NCBI GenBank assembly: GCA_018242205.1
Contig: JAFECJ010000006.1
Span: 1-64,000 of the forward strand
DNA from: Pseudomonadota bacterium
GTDB taxonomy: Bacteria; Pseudomonadota; Alphaproteobacteria; Rhizobiales; Xanthobacteraceae
Length of the DNA: 64,000 nucleotides
Reading direction: 5' to 3'
Positions 34,404 to 44,125 of the stretch are shown here, one piece after another; within the stretch, counting starts at the first letter, position 1; each line of letters opens with the position of its first letter. Below the pieces are notes generated by a model. It worked only from the letters and a program-made list of their open reading frames with translations. It was not told the DNA's origin and did not search any database. The position numbers and the translations under genes are program-made.

Positions 34404-34503
34404 CGACCGCCGGCGCTATTGACCGCATGAACAAGTTGCCCGAGAAGTCGAAGCGCCCGCCCGCCGGCGGCTCCCGTCCGGCCCAATCCCGAAGATCAGA
34501 CCC

Positions 34504-35250
34504 ATGACTTACTGCTGCGGAATTCTCGTGCGCGACGGCCTCGTCATGATCGCCGACACGCGCACCAATGCCGGTCTCGACAACGTCTCGACCTTTCGCA
34601 AGCTGCACGTCTATTCGGAGCCCGGCGAACGCATCATGGCGATCGCCTCGTCCGGCAACCTGTCGCTGTCGCAGACCGTGCGCTCGATGCTCACCGAGGG
34701 CATGGAGAATCCGGAGACCGGCGAGATCGAAACGCTGATGAACGCGCCGACCATGTTCAAGGCGGCGCAACGCATCGGCAAGGCGATCCGCACCGTCCAG
34801 GGCATCGACGGCAAGGCGCTGGCCGAGGCTTCGGTCGATCACGACGTCGCCTTCCTGTTCGGCGGCCAGGTCAAGGGCGGCAAGCTGCGGCTGTTCATGA
34901 TCTATTCGGCCGGCAACTTCATCGAGTGCACCACCGACACGCCCTATCTGCAGATCGGCGAGCACAAATACGGCAAGCCAGTGCTCGACCGCGCCATTTC
35001 CTTCGACACCGACCTGCACGACGCGCTCAAGATCGGCTTGATCTCGATGGACTCCACCATGCGCTCCAATCTCGGCGTCGGTCTGCCGATCGACCTCTTG
35101 ATGGTGCGGCGCGACACCTTGATGCCCGAGGTCGCCTACCGCATCGAGCCGGGCGAGCCCTATTTCCAGGACCTGCGCGAGCGCTGGTCGGGCGCCTTGC
35201 GCGCCGCCCACATCGCCATCCCCCGGCCGCCCTACCGCACTCCTGGCTGA
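34504..35250 (+). CDS. Anbu (ancestral beta-subunit) proteasome-related peptidase
   Basis: N-terminal-nucleophile hydrolase fold of 248 residues related to the proteasome beta subunit and HslV. Removal of Met would expose Thr1. With that numbering, Asp17 (MIADTRTNAG) and Lys32 (TFRKLHVY) align with the proteasome Thr1-Asp17-Lys33 triad within one residue. ASSGNLSLSQ and LMVRRDTLMP are characteristic. Studied Anbu forms open helical assemblies with weak or no detected peptidase activity. No regulatory ATPase is encoded nearby. It is the last gene of the four-gene cluster. Confidence 0.93.
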   Translation: MTYCCGILVRDGLVMIADTRTNAGLDNVSTFRKLHVYSEPGERIMAIASSGNLSLSQTVRSMLTEGMENPETGEIETLMNAPTMFKAAQRIGKAIRTVQGIDGKALAEASVDHDVAFLFGGQVKGGKLRLFMIYSAGNFIECTTDTPYLQIGEHKYGKPVLDRAISFDTDLHDALKIGLISMDSTMRSNLGVGLPIDLLMVRRDTLMPEVAYRIEPGEPYFQDLRERWSGALRAAHIAIPRPPYRTPG

Positions 35251-35431
35251 GCCAGCAAGTTCCACAGAATTTCACTGTATATACATCTGAGTGTCGGAGA
35301 TGCCTTTACCTCCGATTAAGCGAACTGGCGGAATTCCGGCCCCGGGCGCCGCTGGTACAGCTGTAACGACGAAGCGAAAGCGATTGGCAAGCTTTACCAC
35401 CTAGCGTTCGGCCGACTGTCCTGCGGACAAG

Positions 35432-37720
35432 GTGGTTAGGGGTATCTGTTTGCAGTCGCCGGCTCATGCGAGACACACCGACGACCCGACGTTCAGCAAT
35501 TGGGACCGGGCGCGGCTGAGCGTGGTCGTTCCGATCGGCGTCATCGTCGCCGTGGCGATCGTCTGCATCGTCGTCGCCGTTCTGTCATCGGCGCAGCGCG
35601 CCGACGAGGTGGCGGCAACGCAGGAGCGGCAATTGCTCTCGACAGCCCTGCAGAATTTCGGCCGCCGCACCCTGAGCGAACTCGACAGCGTCGCCTCCTC
35701 GCAGGGGGCGCTCGCCAACATACGGCAGGCCTACGATCCGAACTGGGCCGAGCAGCGCGCCGGCGCCTGGCTGACCACCTTCTTCCGCCACGACGAAGTC
35801 TTCATCTTCGACAAGAACGACCGGCCGATCTATTCGCGGGTCGGTAACTACACCGTCGTTCGCCCGCCGCTCGAAACCAGCACGACGGACTTCGCCGAGA
35901 TCCTGAACTACATGCGTGGCCGCAGCGCCGCGATGGCCGATGCGATCCGGCTGACCGACCGCGGCGCCGCCGAGCGCGGCGCCGCGACGCACGTCGCCAT
36001 GCTGCGGCTGGTGATGGGCCAGCCCGCCGCCGTCGTCGCAGCCGCTATCGCCGATGCCGGCGTGACGGCCTCGCCCGATTCCGACGCGCCGATTCTGCTG
36101 ACGGTGAAATTCCTCGGAGCCGATGCGCTCGGCGGACTGGCCAGCCAGCTCGGCCTGGACGGCCTGCGCATCCTCGATCATGGCCCCGTGCCGACCGGCG
36201 ATTTCGCCTACGACGTGGCGGCGCCCGACGGTTCGCGGATCGCGCGGCTGGTGTGGACGCCGAAGCAGCCCGGCGCCGAAATCGTGCACAGCGTCGTGCC
36301 GTTCATCGCCGTGGCGCTCGCCGGCTTCGCCCTGCTCGGCGCCTTTGTGCTGCGCTACATGCGCCGCACCGCGGTGGCGATCGCCGCCGGCGAGAACCGC
36401 CTGCGCCATCTGGCGATGCACGACCCGCTGTGCGGCCTGCCCAACCGCATCTTCTTCAGCGAACGGCTCGAGGCGGTGATCGAAGAGGTCGCCGCCACCG
36501 CGATTCCGGCGGCGCTGTTTTATATCGATCTCGACCACTTCAAGGACGTCAACGACACGCTTGGCCACCCGGTCGGCGACGAACTGATCCGCAACGTGAC
36601 GCTACGGCTGTCGCACACCTTGCGCGGCGGCGATCTGGTGGCGCGGCTCGGCGGCGACGAATTCGCCGTTCTGTCGTCGATTGGTGGCGATGCCCCGGTG
36701 ATGATGGCGCTGGCGCAGCGCATCATCGCCTCGATCTGCGCGCCCTATAATATCGGCGGCCAGAACATCGTCATCGGCGCCTCGATCGGCATCGCCGTCA
36801 TCGACCGGCATTGCGCCGGCGCCGCCGACGTCATGCGCTACGCCGACATGGCGCTGTATCGCGCCAAGAACGAAGGCCGCAACCGCGCCTGCATCTACGA
36901 CGCCGCGATGGACGCCGACCTGTCCAAGCGCAAGCTGCTCGAAGGCGACCTGCGCGAGGCCATCGAGAACAACCAGTTGCGCCTGGTCTATCAGCCGATC
37001 GTCGACAAGAGCGGCGACAACATGCTCGGCGTCGAAGCGCTGTGCCGCTGGACGCATCCGACCCGCGGCGAGATCTCGCCGATGGAGTTCATCGCGCTGG
37101 CCGAGCATTCCGGCCTGATCGTCGAACTCGGCGCCTGGGTGCTGCGCAAGGCGATGACCGACGGCCTGGCCTGGCCGAACCTGACGGTCGCGGTCAACGT
37201 CTCGCCGCTGCAATTCCGCCGTGCCGACTTCGCCGACACCGTCGAACACACGCTCAAGGAAACCGGCTTCGATCCGGCGCGGCTCGAGCTCGAAATCACC
37301 GAAAGCGTGCTGATCGGCAATATCGAGACCACCGAAGCCGCCATGCGGCGTCTCAAGGCGTTCGGCATCCGCCTCGCGCTCGACGATTTCGGCACCGGCT
37401 ATTCGTCGCTGCTCTATCTGCGCCGCTTCCCCTTCGACAAGCTCAAGATCGACCGCAGCTTCGTCCTGTCGATTGAGAAGGCCGCCGACGCCGCGGCCAT
37501 CGTCCACGCCGTGGTCTCACTCGGTCGCGGCCTCGGCATGAAGGTCACCGCCGAAGGCGTCGAGACCGCCGACCAGCACCTGTTCCTGCGCGCCGCCGGC
37601 GTGCATCAGATGCAAGGCTATCGCTTCGGCCGTCCGACCGCCGCCGAGCGCATTACGGCGCGGCTCAACGCGCCGGAAGCATTCCGCAGCAGCGACGAGC
37701 CGACCTCGCTCGCCGGCTGA
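35432..37720 (+). CDS. Membrane GGDEF-EAL protein
   Basis: Cyclic-di-GMP turnover protein of 762 residues. Layout: TM helix (about 30-52), a CHASE4-like periplasmic sensor (about 55-285), a second TM helix (about 288-310), a GGDEF domain (GGDEF at 407-411) and an EAL domain (Glu535-Ala-Leu). RGGD five residues before GGDEF is an intact inhibitory I-site. EAL-domain catalytic motifs NVSPLQF, LEITESVL, DDFGTGYSSL, KIDRSFV and AEGVET are all present, so both activities are possible. Start GTG 35432; TTG 35450 with AGGGG upstream is an alternative. Confidence 0.93.
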   Translation: MVRGICLQSPAHARHTDDPTFSNWDRARLSVVVPIGVIVAVAIVCIVVAVLSSAQRADEVAATQERQLLSTALQNFGRRTLSELDSVASSQGALANIRQAYDPNWAEQRAGAWLTTFFRHDEVFIFDKNDRPIYSRVGNYTVVRPPLETSTTDFAEILNYMRGRSAAMADAIRLTDRGAAERGAATHVAMLRLVMGQPAAVVAAAIADAGVTASPDSDAPILLTVKFLGADALGGLASQLGLDGLRILDHGPVPTGDFAYDVAAPDGSRIARLVWTPKQPGAEIVHSVVPFIAVALAGFALLGAFVLRYMRRTAVAIAAGENRLRHLAMHDPLCGLPNRIFFSERLEAVIEEVAATAIPAALFYIDLDHFKDVNDTLGHPVGDELIRNVTLRLSHTLRGGDLVARLGGDEFAVLSSIGGDAPVMMALAQRIIASICAPYNIGGQNIVIGASIGIAVIDRHCAGAADVMRYADMALYRAKNEGRNRACIYDAAMDADLSKRKLLEGDLREAIENNQLRLVYQPIVDKSGDNMLGVEALCRWTHPTRGEISPMEFIALAEHSGLIVELGAWVLRKAMTDGLAWPNLTVAVNVSPLQFRRADFADTVEHTLKETGFDPARLELEITESVLIGNIETTEAAMRRLKAFGIRLALDDFGTGYSSLLYLRRFPFDKLKIDRSFVLSIEKAADAAAIVHAVVSLGRGLGMKVTAEGVETADQHLFLRAAGVHQMQGYRFGRPTAAERITARLNAPEAFRSSDEPTSLAG

Positions 37721-37852
37721 AGCGACCTCCGCTCCCCCGACATCCCGGCGTCGCCCCGCACACCGCAGCCGGAGCACCTCGCCCCTGTAGCGGCGGACCT
37801 CAATTGTGCTAGGCAGGCGGCAGAATAACGAACGTCGGGGAAGGACCGTCCA

Positions 37853-38611
37853 ATGACCGCCAAAATCGCTCTCGTCACCGGCGCCGGCACGGGCGTCGGC
37901 AAGGCCGTCGCCACCGCGCTGGCCAAGGCCGGCTACAATCTGGTGCTCGCCGGCCGGCGCAGGGAGCCGCTCGACGAGGTCGCGGCCGAGATCAACGCCA
38001 TCGGCCAGCAGGCCCTCGCGGTGCCGACCGACGTGTCGCAGCGCCAGTCGATCCTCGAATTGTTCGCCAAGACCAAGGCCAGCTTCGGCCGCCTCGACGT
38101 GCTGTTCAACAACGCCGGCATCGGCGCGCCGCCGGTGCCGCTGGAAGAGCTGCCGTTCGAGACCTGGCAGAATGTCGTCAACACCAACCTGACCGGCATG
38201 TTCCTGTGCACCCAGGAAGCCATCAAGATCATGAAGGATCAGAACCCGCAGGGCGGCCGCATCATCAATAACGGCTCGATCTCGGCGCACGCGCCGAGGC
38301 CCTATTCGGTCGCCTATACCGCGACCAAGCACGCCGTCACAGGCCTCACCAAATCGACCTCGCTCGACACCCGCAAGTACAACATCTGCTGCGGCCAGGT
38401 CGATATCGGCAATGCCATCACGCCGATGACCGCGCGCATGGCGGAGGGCCAGGGCGTCCTGCAGCCCAACGGCACCATGATGATCGAGCCGCGCATGGAC
38501 GCCGACAATGTCGGCGCCGCGGTGGTCACAATGGCCAATATGCCACTCGACGCCAATGTCTTGTTCATGACCGTCATGGCCAATACCATGCCGTTCGTCG
38601 GGAGAGGCTGA
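37853..38611 (+). CDS. SDR-family oxidoreductase
   Basis: Classical short-chain dehydrogenase of 252 residues. It has the cofactor loop TGAGTGVGK at 9-17, the NNAG motif at 87-90, and active-site Ser142 or Ser144 with Tyr155 and Lys159 in YTATK. The Arg-rich stretch AGRRREP after strand 2 suggests NADP(H) preference. Substrate is unknown. AAGGA precedes the ATG. The CNT transporter gene lies 61 bp downstream on the same strand and could share the transcript. Confidence 0.93.
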   Translation: MTAKIALVTGAGTGVGKAVATALAKAGYNLVLAGRRREPLDEVAAEINAIGQQALAVPTDVSQRQSILELFAKTKASFGRLDVLFNNAGIGAPPVPLEELPFETWQNVVNTNLTGMFLCTQEAIKIMKDQNPQGGRIINNGSISAHAPRPYSVAYTATKHAVTGLTKSTSLDTRKYNICCGQVDIGNAITPMTARMAEGQGVLQPNGTMMIEPRMDADNVGAAVVTMANMPLDANVLFMTVMANTMPFVGRG

Positions 38612-38672
38612 GGCGCACTCTTTTCCCCGCGTCGCGGGCGGAGGATCTGCCGTCGCAGAGGGGGAAAATTCG

Positions 38673-39923
38673 ATGCTGCAATTGCAGTCGGCGCTCGGCG
38701 TCGTCGTGCTCACGGCGTTTGCCTGGGCGATCAGCGAGAACCGCCGCGCCGTCGACTGGAAAAGCGCCGGCGCGGCGCTCCTCGTCACAATCGTCACGGC
38801 GGTGCTGCTCCTCAAGGTGCCGCCGGTCGCCCTCGCTTTCGCCGCGCTAACCCGCGCCGTAGACGCCGTCAGTGACGCCACGCGCGCCGGCACCTCTTTG
38901 GTGTTCGGCTATCTCGGCGGCGGCATGCTGCCATTCGAGCCGAAAGTCCCCGGCTCCGAATACATCCTGGCGTTCCAGGGCCTGCCGGTCGTGCTGGTGA
39001 CCAGCGTGCTGACCACGCTGCTGTTCTACTGGCGTATCCTGCCGCCGATCGTGCGCGGCGTCTCGCGGGTGTTGGAACGCACGCTCGGCGTCGGCGGCGC
39101 GGTCGGTCTGTCGACCGCGGCCAATATCTTCATGGGCATGGTGGAAGCCCCACTTTATGTGAGGCCTTATCTGGCCAAGCTGGCGCGCGGCGAATTGTTC
39201 ATGATCATGACCGGCGGCATGGCGACCATCGCCGGCACCGTCTTCGTGCTCTACGCCACGATCCTGAAGGATGTTATCCCCGGCGTCGCCGGCCATCTGC
39301 TGATCGCCTCGGTGATCAGCGCACCGGCGGCGCTGCTCGTCAGCCAACTGATGGTGCCGGTGCCGAACCACGAGCGCACCGATGTCGGCGCCATCGACAT
39401 CGGCCATGTCGCCGATTCCAGCATGGACGCCGTGGTGCGCGGCACCGCCGCCGGCCTCGAACTGCTGCTCAACATCATCGCCATGCTGATCGTACTGGTG
39501 GCGCTGGTGCATCTCGTCAACGCCATGCTCGGCCTGCTGCCGGACGTCGCCGGCTCGGCCATCACCTTGCAGCGCCTGCTCGGCCTGGTCATGGCGCCCG
39601 TCTGCTGGCTGATGGGCGTACCGTGGGACCAGGCCGTCACCGCCGGTTCGCTGATGGGCATCAAGACCGTACTCAACGAGTTCCTCGCCTATCTCGAACT
39701 CGCCAAGCTGCCGGCCGGCGCGCTCGACGAGCGCTCGCGCCTGATCATGATCTACGCCATGTGCGGCTTCGCCAATTTCGGCTCGCTTGGCATCATGATC
39801 GGCGGCCTCAACATCATGGCGCCGGAGCGCCGCGCCGACATCATATCGCTGGGACCGAAGTCGATCGTCTCCGGCACCATCGCCACCTGCCTCACCGGCG
39901 CGGTGGCCGGCCTGCTCGTCTGA
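38673..39923 (+). CDS. Concentrative nucleoside transporter (CNT/NupC family)
   Basis: Inner-membrane symporter of 416 residues that would import nucleosides with H+ or Na+. The family motif GMVEAPLYVRPYLAKL, with the conserved Glu that contacts the nucleoside ribose, lies near the middle, and FANFGSLGIMIGGL near the end is another conserved block. About ten hydrophobic segments fit the fold. GAGGGGGA precedes ATG 38673. Nearby purine-salvage genes are not adjacent, so the link to salvage is only functional. Confidence 0.92.
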   Translation: MLQLQSALGVVVLTAFAWAISENRRAVDWKSAGAALLVTIVTAVLLLKVPPVALAFAALTRAVDAVSDATRAGTSLVFGYLGGGMLPFEPKVPGSEYILAFQGLPVVLVTSVLTTLLFYWRILPPIVRGVSRVLERTLGVGGAVGLSTAANIFMGMVEAPLYVRPYLAKLARGELFMIMTGGMATIAGTVFVLYATILKDVIPGVAGHLLIASVISAPAALLVSQLMVPVPNHERTDVGAIDIGHVADSSMDAVVRGTAAGLELLLNIIAMLIVLVALVHLVNAMLGLLPDVAGSAITLQRLLGLVMAPVCWLMGVPWDQAVTAGSLMGIKTVLNEFLAYLELAKLPAGALDERSRLIMIYAMCGFANFGSLGIMIGGLNIMAPERRADIISLGPKSIVSGTIATCLTGAVAGLLV

Positions 39924-39929
39924 TAACCG

Positions 39930-40376
39930 TCACGCCGAACGGCGCATGCGCTTCGCGAGCGCGGCGTTTTCCCGATATCGGGTCAACGTGTCGCGCAAGC
40001 GCTGCAGGTTGAGCGGCTTGGTGAAAATTTCGGTGTCGATGCTCAATGACTGCGACATCACCGACATCGCTTCGAGCAGGTCTTCGCCGGCGCCGCTGAT
40101 TACGACCACCGGCACCTTGCAGCCGATATTGGCAATCACCGGCAGCAGCAGCGCACCGCTCCGCTCGCCAAGGCCCAGATCGAGCGTCACGCAGTCGAAC
40201 GGTTGTGTTTTCAGCATCGCCGCGGCCTCCTCGAAGCCGGCCGCGACCGCGACCTTGAAACCGGCCTGCGCGCCGATGCGGCCGATAATGGTGCGCTGGA
40301 CCTGATCGTCGTCCACGACCAGCAAGTCGAATTCCCGGGCTCCGGCATCCTGACGAGATGCGGTGTCTCTAGACAT
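39930..40376 (-). CDS. CheY-like single-domain response regulator
   Basis: Receiver domain of 148 residues. It has the acidic pocket DDD at about 19-21, phospho-acceptor Asp in TLDLGLG, the switch Ser in VISGAGED, and Lys in FTKPL. No output domain is present. AGGAG is upstream of ATG 40376, and its start overlaps the 3' end of the hybrid kinase gene by 8 bp, so it is co-translated with it. It probably accepts phosphate from the kinase's Hpt domain. Confidence 0.93.
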   Translation of the reverse strand: MSRDTASRQDAGAREFDLLVVDDDQVQRTIIGRIGAQAGFKVAVAAGFEEAAAMLKTQPFDCVTLDLGLGERSGALLLPVIANIGCKVPVVVISGAGEDLLEAMSVMSQSLSIDTEIFTKPLNLQRLRDTLTRYRENAALAKRMRRSA

Positions 40377-42924
40377 TTGCGGTCTCCTTTTTATTGTCGG
40401 TTTGTAGCAACGCGCGGAGTTCGGAGCGGCCGAGATGATCGATGGCCGCAAAGGCGTCCGCGACGTCGGCGATCCGGGCCGCGAGCGCGGCCGGCGCAAG
40501 CGTCGGACTGTTCTGTTCCAGCGCTTTGGCAACTGCCGAAAGCGCTGTGAAGCCGATCGAAGCGGACGAACTCTTGATGGCATGCGCTTCGATCTCGACC
40601 GGCGCGGCATTGCCGGCCTCCGCCGCGCGGCGCATTCGCGACAGACGCTCCGGCATGTCCGACAGAAAGGCGCACAGCACCTGCACCATGCCGTCGGGGC
40701 CGATGGCATCGAGCAGTTCGCCATATACGGCCATGTCGAAAGCCGGACGGTCGCTGTCGATGTCCGGCGCCAACGGCGGCGCCGCGGCAACCACGGGTGC
40801 CTTGGCCAGAAAAGCATCGAGTTGCGCGGCAAGCCCGGCGCGGGTCACCGGCTTTGCGAGGAAGCCATCCATACCGGCATCGCGGCAAGAGATTTGATCG
40901 GCCGGGCTGGCATTCGCAGTCAAAGCGATGATGTGGCAGGACCCGAAAGGCGCTGGCAGCTCGCGAATCGCGCGCGTCGCCGATGGCCCGTCCATGCCGG
41001 GCATCATCACATCCATGAACACGACATCGTAAGAGTGCGTCGAACAGGCGGTGAGCGCTTCGGCGCCGTCATTGGCAATGTCGGGTGTGTAGCCGAGGCG
41101 GGCCAGCAATGCGAGGGCGACCTGCTGGTTGGTCTTGTTGTCCTCGACCACCAGAATGCGGAGGTCGCGCGGTGCGGCAAGAACCGGCGGCGAGACGGTG
41201 GCGGCCGTCGCGACGGGCTGGGCCTGAGCCGCCTTGTCGATCCGGCAGTCAATGGTGAAGCGGAAGGTCGCGCCCTTGCCGGCTTCGCTCTCGACCGAGA
41301 TCGCTCCCCCCATCAAAGTCACCAGTCTGCGGCAGATCGCGAGGCCGAGACCGGTGCCGCCGAAGCGCCGCGCAATCGAACTGTCGAGTTGCGAGAACTC
41401 CTTGAACATGAGCGGAAGGCCGTCCTTGGGAATGCCGATGCCGGTGTCGCTCACGGCAAATGCGAGGCGCACATGACCGGGCATCATGGCCGTATGGTCG
41501 ACGTCGACCGCGACCGTCACCGAACCCTCCGTCGTGAACTTGAGACCGTTGCCGACCAGATTGAACAGCACCTGGCGCAATCGCGCCGGATCGCCAATGA
41601 CGCGCTGCGGCACGTTGGCGGCGATGACATGGCGCAGGATCAGGCCCTTTTCGGCGGCCGTCGGCGCCAGAATCTCGGTATTGCTGGCAACGAGATCGTG
41701 CAGATCGAAGCCGATACGTTCGATCTCGACCCGGCCGGCATCCAGTTTCGAGAAATCGAGCACGTCATTGATCAGGCGCAGCAGATGATCGGCCGACTTG
41801 CGCAATGTCCGCGCAAAGCCGAGCTGTTCGGCGCTGAGGCCGCTCTCCATCAGCACCTCGGACATGCCGACGACGCCGTTCATCGGTGTGCGGATTTCGT
41901 GACTCATCATCGCCAGGAACTCGGTGCGCGCGCGGGTACCGGCCTCCGCAGCGTCGCGGGAGCGCCGCAGTGCGCGTTCGTAACGCAGCATCAGGACCAT
42001 AATGCCGGCGAGCCAGAGCGTCAGCGCAGCCGCGACGATCAGCCCCTTGTCGCGATCGTCGACTGCGGCCTTGAACACCTCGTCCTTGGCCAATCCGACG
42101 GCCACCACCAGCGGCAGGTCGCGCACCGTGCGATAGGCGAACAGGCGGTCGATGCCGTCGAGCCTGCTGCGGCTTTCATAAGTACCGGAAGCCGAGCGCG
42201 CCAGTCGACGGAACAGATCGCTATCCGCCAGCGACATGCCGATGAAGGCGTTCTCGTCGGCCCTGGCGCCGCGCGCGCGTACGATGCCGTCGGTGCCGAC
42301 CAACGTCACGACGCCGCGCTGACCGACGTCGATCGAGCCATAAAACCGCGACAGATAGTCGGGACTGATCGAGGCGACGGCGACGCCGCCGAAGCTGCCG
42401 TCCGGCATGACAATGCGGCGCGTCAACTGGACGGACCATTTCTTGCTGACGCGTCCGAGCACCGGTTTGCTGATGAACAATTCGTCGGTGCTGCGCGATA
42501 CGTGCACGCGGAAATGTTCGCGATCGCTGAGGTCGAGCCCCGGCTTGGAGCCGGGAATGTTGCTCGCCACCATGCGACCGTCCCGGCCGATGATCACGAC
42601 CTGGAAATTGAACCCGGTCAGAAAGGCGCGGTCCTGCGACCATAGCGAAATGTCGAAGCCCTTCGGGTCGTGCGCGTATTTGTCGCGCACATAAAGCAGG
42701 GTCTGGTCGACGGCGCGAATCGAGCGGATCAGTTGCTCCGCGAACGCGGCCGACAGATTGTTGGCGCTTTTATACGCGGCACGCTCGGCCTCATCGCTCG
42801 CGCCGAGGGAAAAATAGACGGTCGCGCACCAGACCAGGGCAATCGCCGACATGCCGAGCAGCGCACTGGCATAGGCCCCGGTATTGAAGGCCCATCGCCT
42901 TAAATTTCGACCAAGCCAACCCAC
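40369..42924 (-). CDS. Hybrid sensor histidine kinase with receiver and Hpt
   Basis: Membrane phosphorelay kinase of about 851 residues. Order: TM1 (about 20-40), a periplasmic double-PAS/CACHE sensor (about 42-290), TM2 (about 295-315), HisKA with His342 in SHEIRTPMNG, HATPase with NLVGNGLKFT, DTGIGI and GTGLGL, receiver with Asp638 (MDVMMPG) and Lys691, and Hpt with His781 (AHAIKSSSASIG). GTG 42924 is chosen because AGGGAG lies 8 bases upstream and it starts just after the DUF2336 stop. A complete four-step relay is therefore encoded, ending on the overlapping response regulator. Confidence 0.93.
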   Translation of the reverse strand: MGWLGRNLRRWAFNTGAYASALLGMSAIALVWCATVYFSLGASDEAERAAYKSANNLSAAFAEQLIRSIRAVDQTLLYVRDKYAHDPKGFDISLWSQDRAFLTGFNFQVVIIGRDGRMVASNIPGSKPGLDLSDREHFRVHVSRSTDELFISKPVLGRVSKKWSVQLTRRIVMPDGSFGGVAVASISPDYLSRFYGSIDVGQRGVVTLVGTDGIVRARGARADENAFIGMSLADSDLFRRLARSASGTYESRSRLDGIDRLFAYRTVRDLPLVVAVGLAKDEVFKAAVDDRDKGLIVAAALTLWLAGIMVLMLRYERALRRSRDAAEAGTRARTEFLAMMSHEIRTPMNGVVGMSEVLMESGLSAEQLGFARTLRKSADHLLRLINDVLDFSKLDAGRVEIERIGFDLHDLVASNTEILAPTAAEKGLILRHVIAANVPQRVIGDPARLRQVLFNLVGNGLKFTTEGSVTVAVDVDHTAMMPGHVRLAFAVSDTGIGIPKDGLPLMFKEFSQLDSSIARRFGGTGLGLAICRRLVTLMGGAISVESEAGKGATFRFTIDCRIDKAAQAQPVATAATVSPPVLAAPRDLRILVVEDNKTNQQVALALLARLGYTPDIANDGAEALTACSTHSYDVVFMDVMMPGMDGPSATRAIRELPAPFGSCHIIALTANASPADQISCRDAGMDGFLAKPVTRAGLAAQLDAFLAKAPVVAAAPPLAPDIDSDRPAFDMAVYGELLDAIGPDGMVQVLCAFLSDMPERLSRMRRAAEAGNAAPVEIEAHAIKSSSASIGFTALSAVAKALEQNSPTLAPAALAARIADVADAFAAIDHLGRSELRALLQTDNKKETANV

Positions 42925-42952
42925 GACGACCGCTCCCTCGATTGCTGCACGA

Positions 42953-44074
42953 TCAGGCGATGCCGCAGGCGACGTGCCGCGCTTTGATGAAGCGCAGCAC
43001 GCGCCGCGCGGCGCCCGCATCGAGCGACAGATAATCGGCCCGCGCCGGCGGCGTCTGGCAGACGTAGGGCCCGACCTTCGCCGCGCGCACGTCGAAGAAG
43101 GCATGGACTACCGGCCACGACAGGTCAGCGGCGCGCATCAACAGCAGGGCCGATTGCGTGCTGCCGCCGCTGAGCACGCCGAAGACGTATTCGCCGTCGA
43201 GTCCAACCGCTGCGCCCAGCACATCGGCGGCGTCGTAGAGCCGCTGCTGCGACAGGAGCTCGGACAGGATGTCGTTGATGTTGAGATCGCCATTGCGGAT
43301 GCCGGTAATGTAGCCTGCCGTGCGCTCGACGTTCTTCTTACGCTCGCTGATCCAATCGGCGAGATGCTGCACCACGTCCGCCTCCCTGACGGCCGCTGCC
43401 CCGCCCTGCAAACGGCCGGCCAGCTCTTCGTTGATGATCGGCAACAGCCGACCGATGGCGGCCAGCGACAGGTCCTTGCGCTCGACCAGCAAAGCCTGCA
43501 GATCGGTGTCGGCCGCGGCGCGGTCGATCATGCGGCCCATGCCCGCGTCGGAAAAGCGCGCGCCGCGATTGCCGGCCAGAATACGTACGACGCGAGCGTC
43601 GCCGCGCTCGGCGACGACATCGCTGACCGGCGGCGTGACCTGATCGCGCGCGGCGATGACCTGCAGATGATCCTGCGAGCCGGTCCGCGCCACCTCGACA
43701 AGAATGGCTTCCGGCATCGCCTCGTAGTCGCGGATCATCGGCCGGGCCACGGCGATATCGGGATCGGTCGCGAGCTGGCGCAGGATGCCGTCCGGCAGAC
43801 TTTTCATCGTCGCCAGCGCGCGGGCCGCGGTCGCGCGGTGAGCGCCGGCGATCTTGTTGACCAGCTTGGAGACGATCTCGTTGAACAGATAGAGCTCCGC
43901 CGCCATGCCCGGCTCGGCATGGGTTGCGTAGGCGCTGGCGACACCGCGCAGCAGTTCAAGGCGCTTGTCTGGCGAACGTTCATTGGCCAAGGTGGCCAGG
44001 TCTTCGGCCAGTGTGGACAGCGGTTTTTCCGCGACGGCTTTTGCAGGCATGACAATCTTCTCCGACGCCGCCAT
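42953..44074 (-). CDS. DUF2336 family protein
   Basis: All-helical repeat-like protein of 373 residues of the alphaproteobacterial DUF2336 family (PF10098). It has KPLSTLAEDLATLANERSPD near the start, the central EAILVEVARTGSQDHLQVIA, and the WPVVHAFFDVRAAK region. The function of the family is not established. It is transcribed into the hybrid kinase gene (29 bp gap), so the three genes DUF2336, kinase and regulator form one unit. Its start is almost base-to-base with a divergent SGNH hydrolase gene. Confidence 0.92.
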   Translation of the reverse strand: MAASEKIVMPAKAVAEKPLSTLAEDLATLANERSPDKRLELLRGVASAYATHAEPGMAAELYLFNEIVSKLVNKIAGAHRATAARALATMKSLPDGILRQLATDPDIAVARPMIRDYEAMPEAILVEVARTGSQDHLQVIAARDQVTPPVSDVVAERGDARVVRILAGNRGARFSDAGMGRMIDRAAADTDLQALLVERKDLSLAAIGRLLPIINEELAGRLQGGAAAVREADVVQHLADWISERKKNVERTAGYITGIRNGDLNINDILSELLSQQRLYDAADVLGAAVGLDGEYVFGVLSGGSTQSALLLMRAADLSWPVVHAFFDVRAAKVGPYVCQTPPARADYLSLDAGAARRVLRFIKARHVACGIA

Positions 44075-44125
44075 ATGGACAGCAATCGACTAAATCTCGA
44101 TAAAAGGATCGACGACTTAGTCGGC

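Noticed and set aside
42925..43104. N-terminal extension of the hybrid kinase
   Set aside because: It overlaps the end of DUF2336 and is Arg-rich noise; GTG 42924 with AGGGAG fits better.
42884..44125. Upstream part of the long frame reaching the SGNH hydrolase
   Set aside because: It is opposite to the DUF2336 and kinase coding sequence; the SGNH protein with its signal segment begins near 44075-44126.
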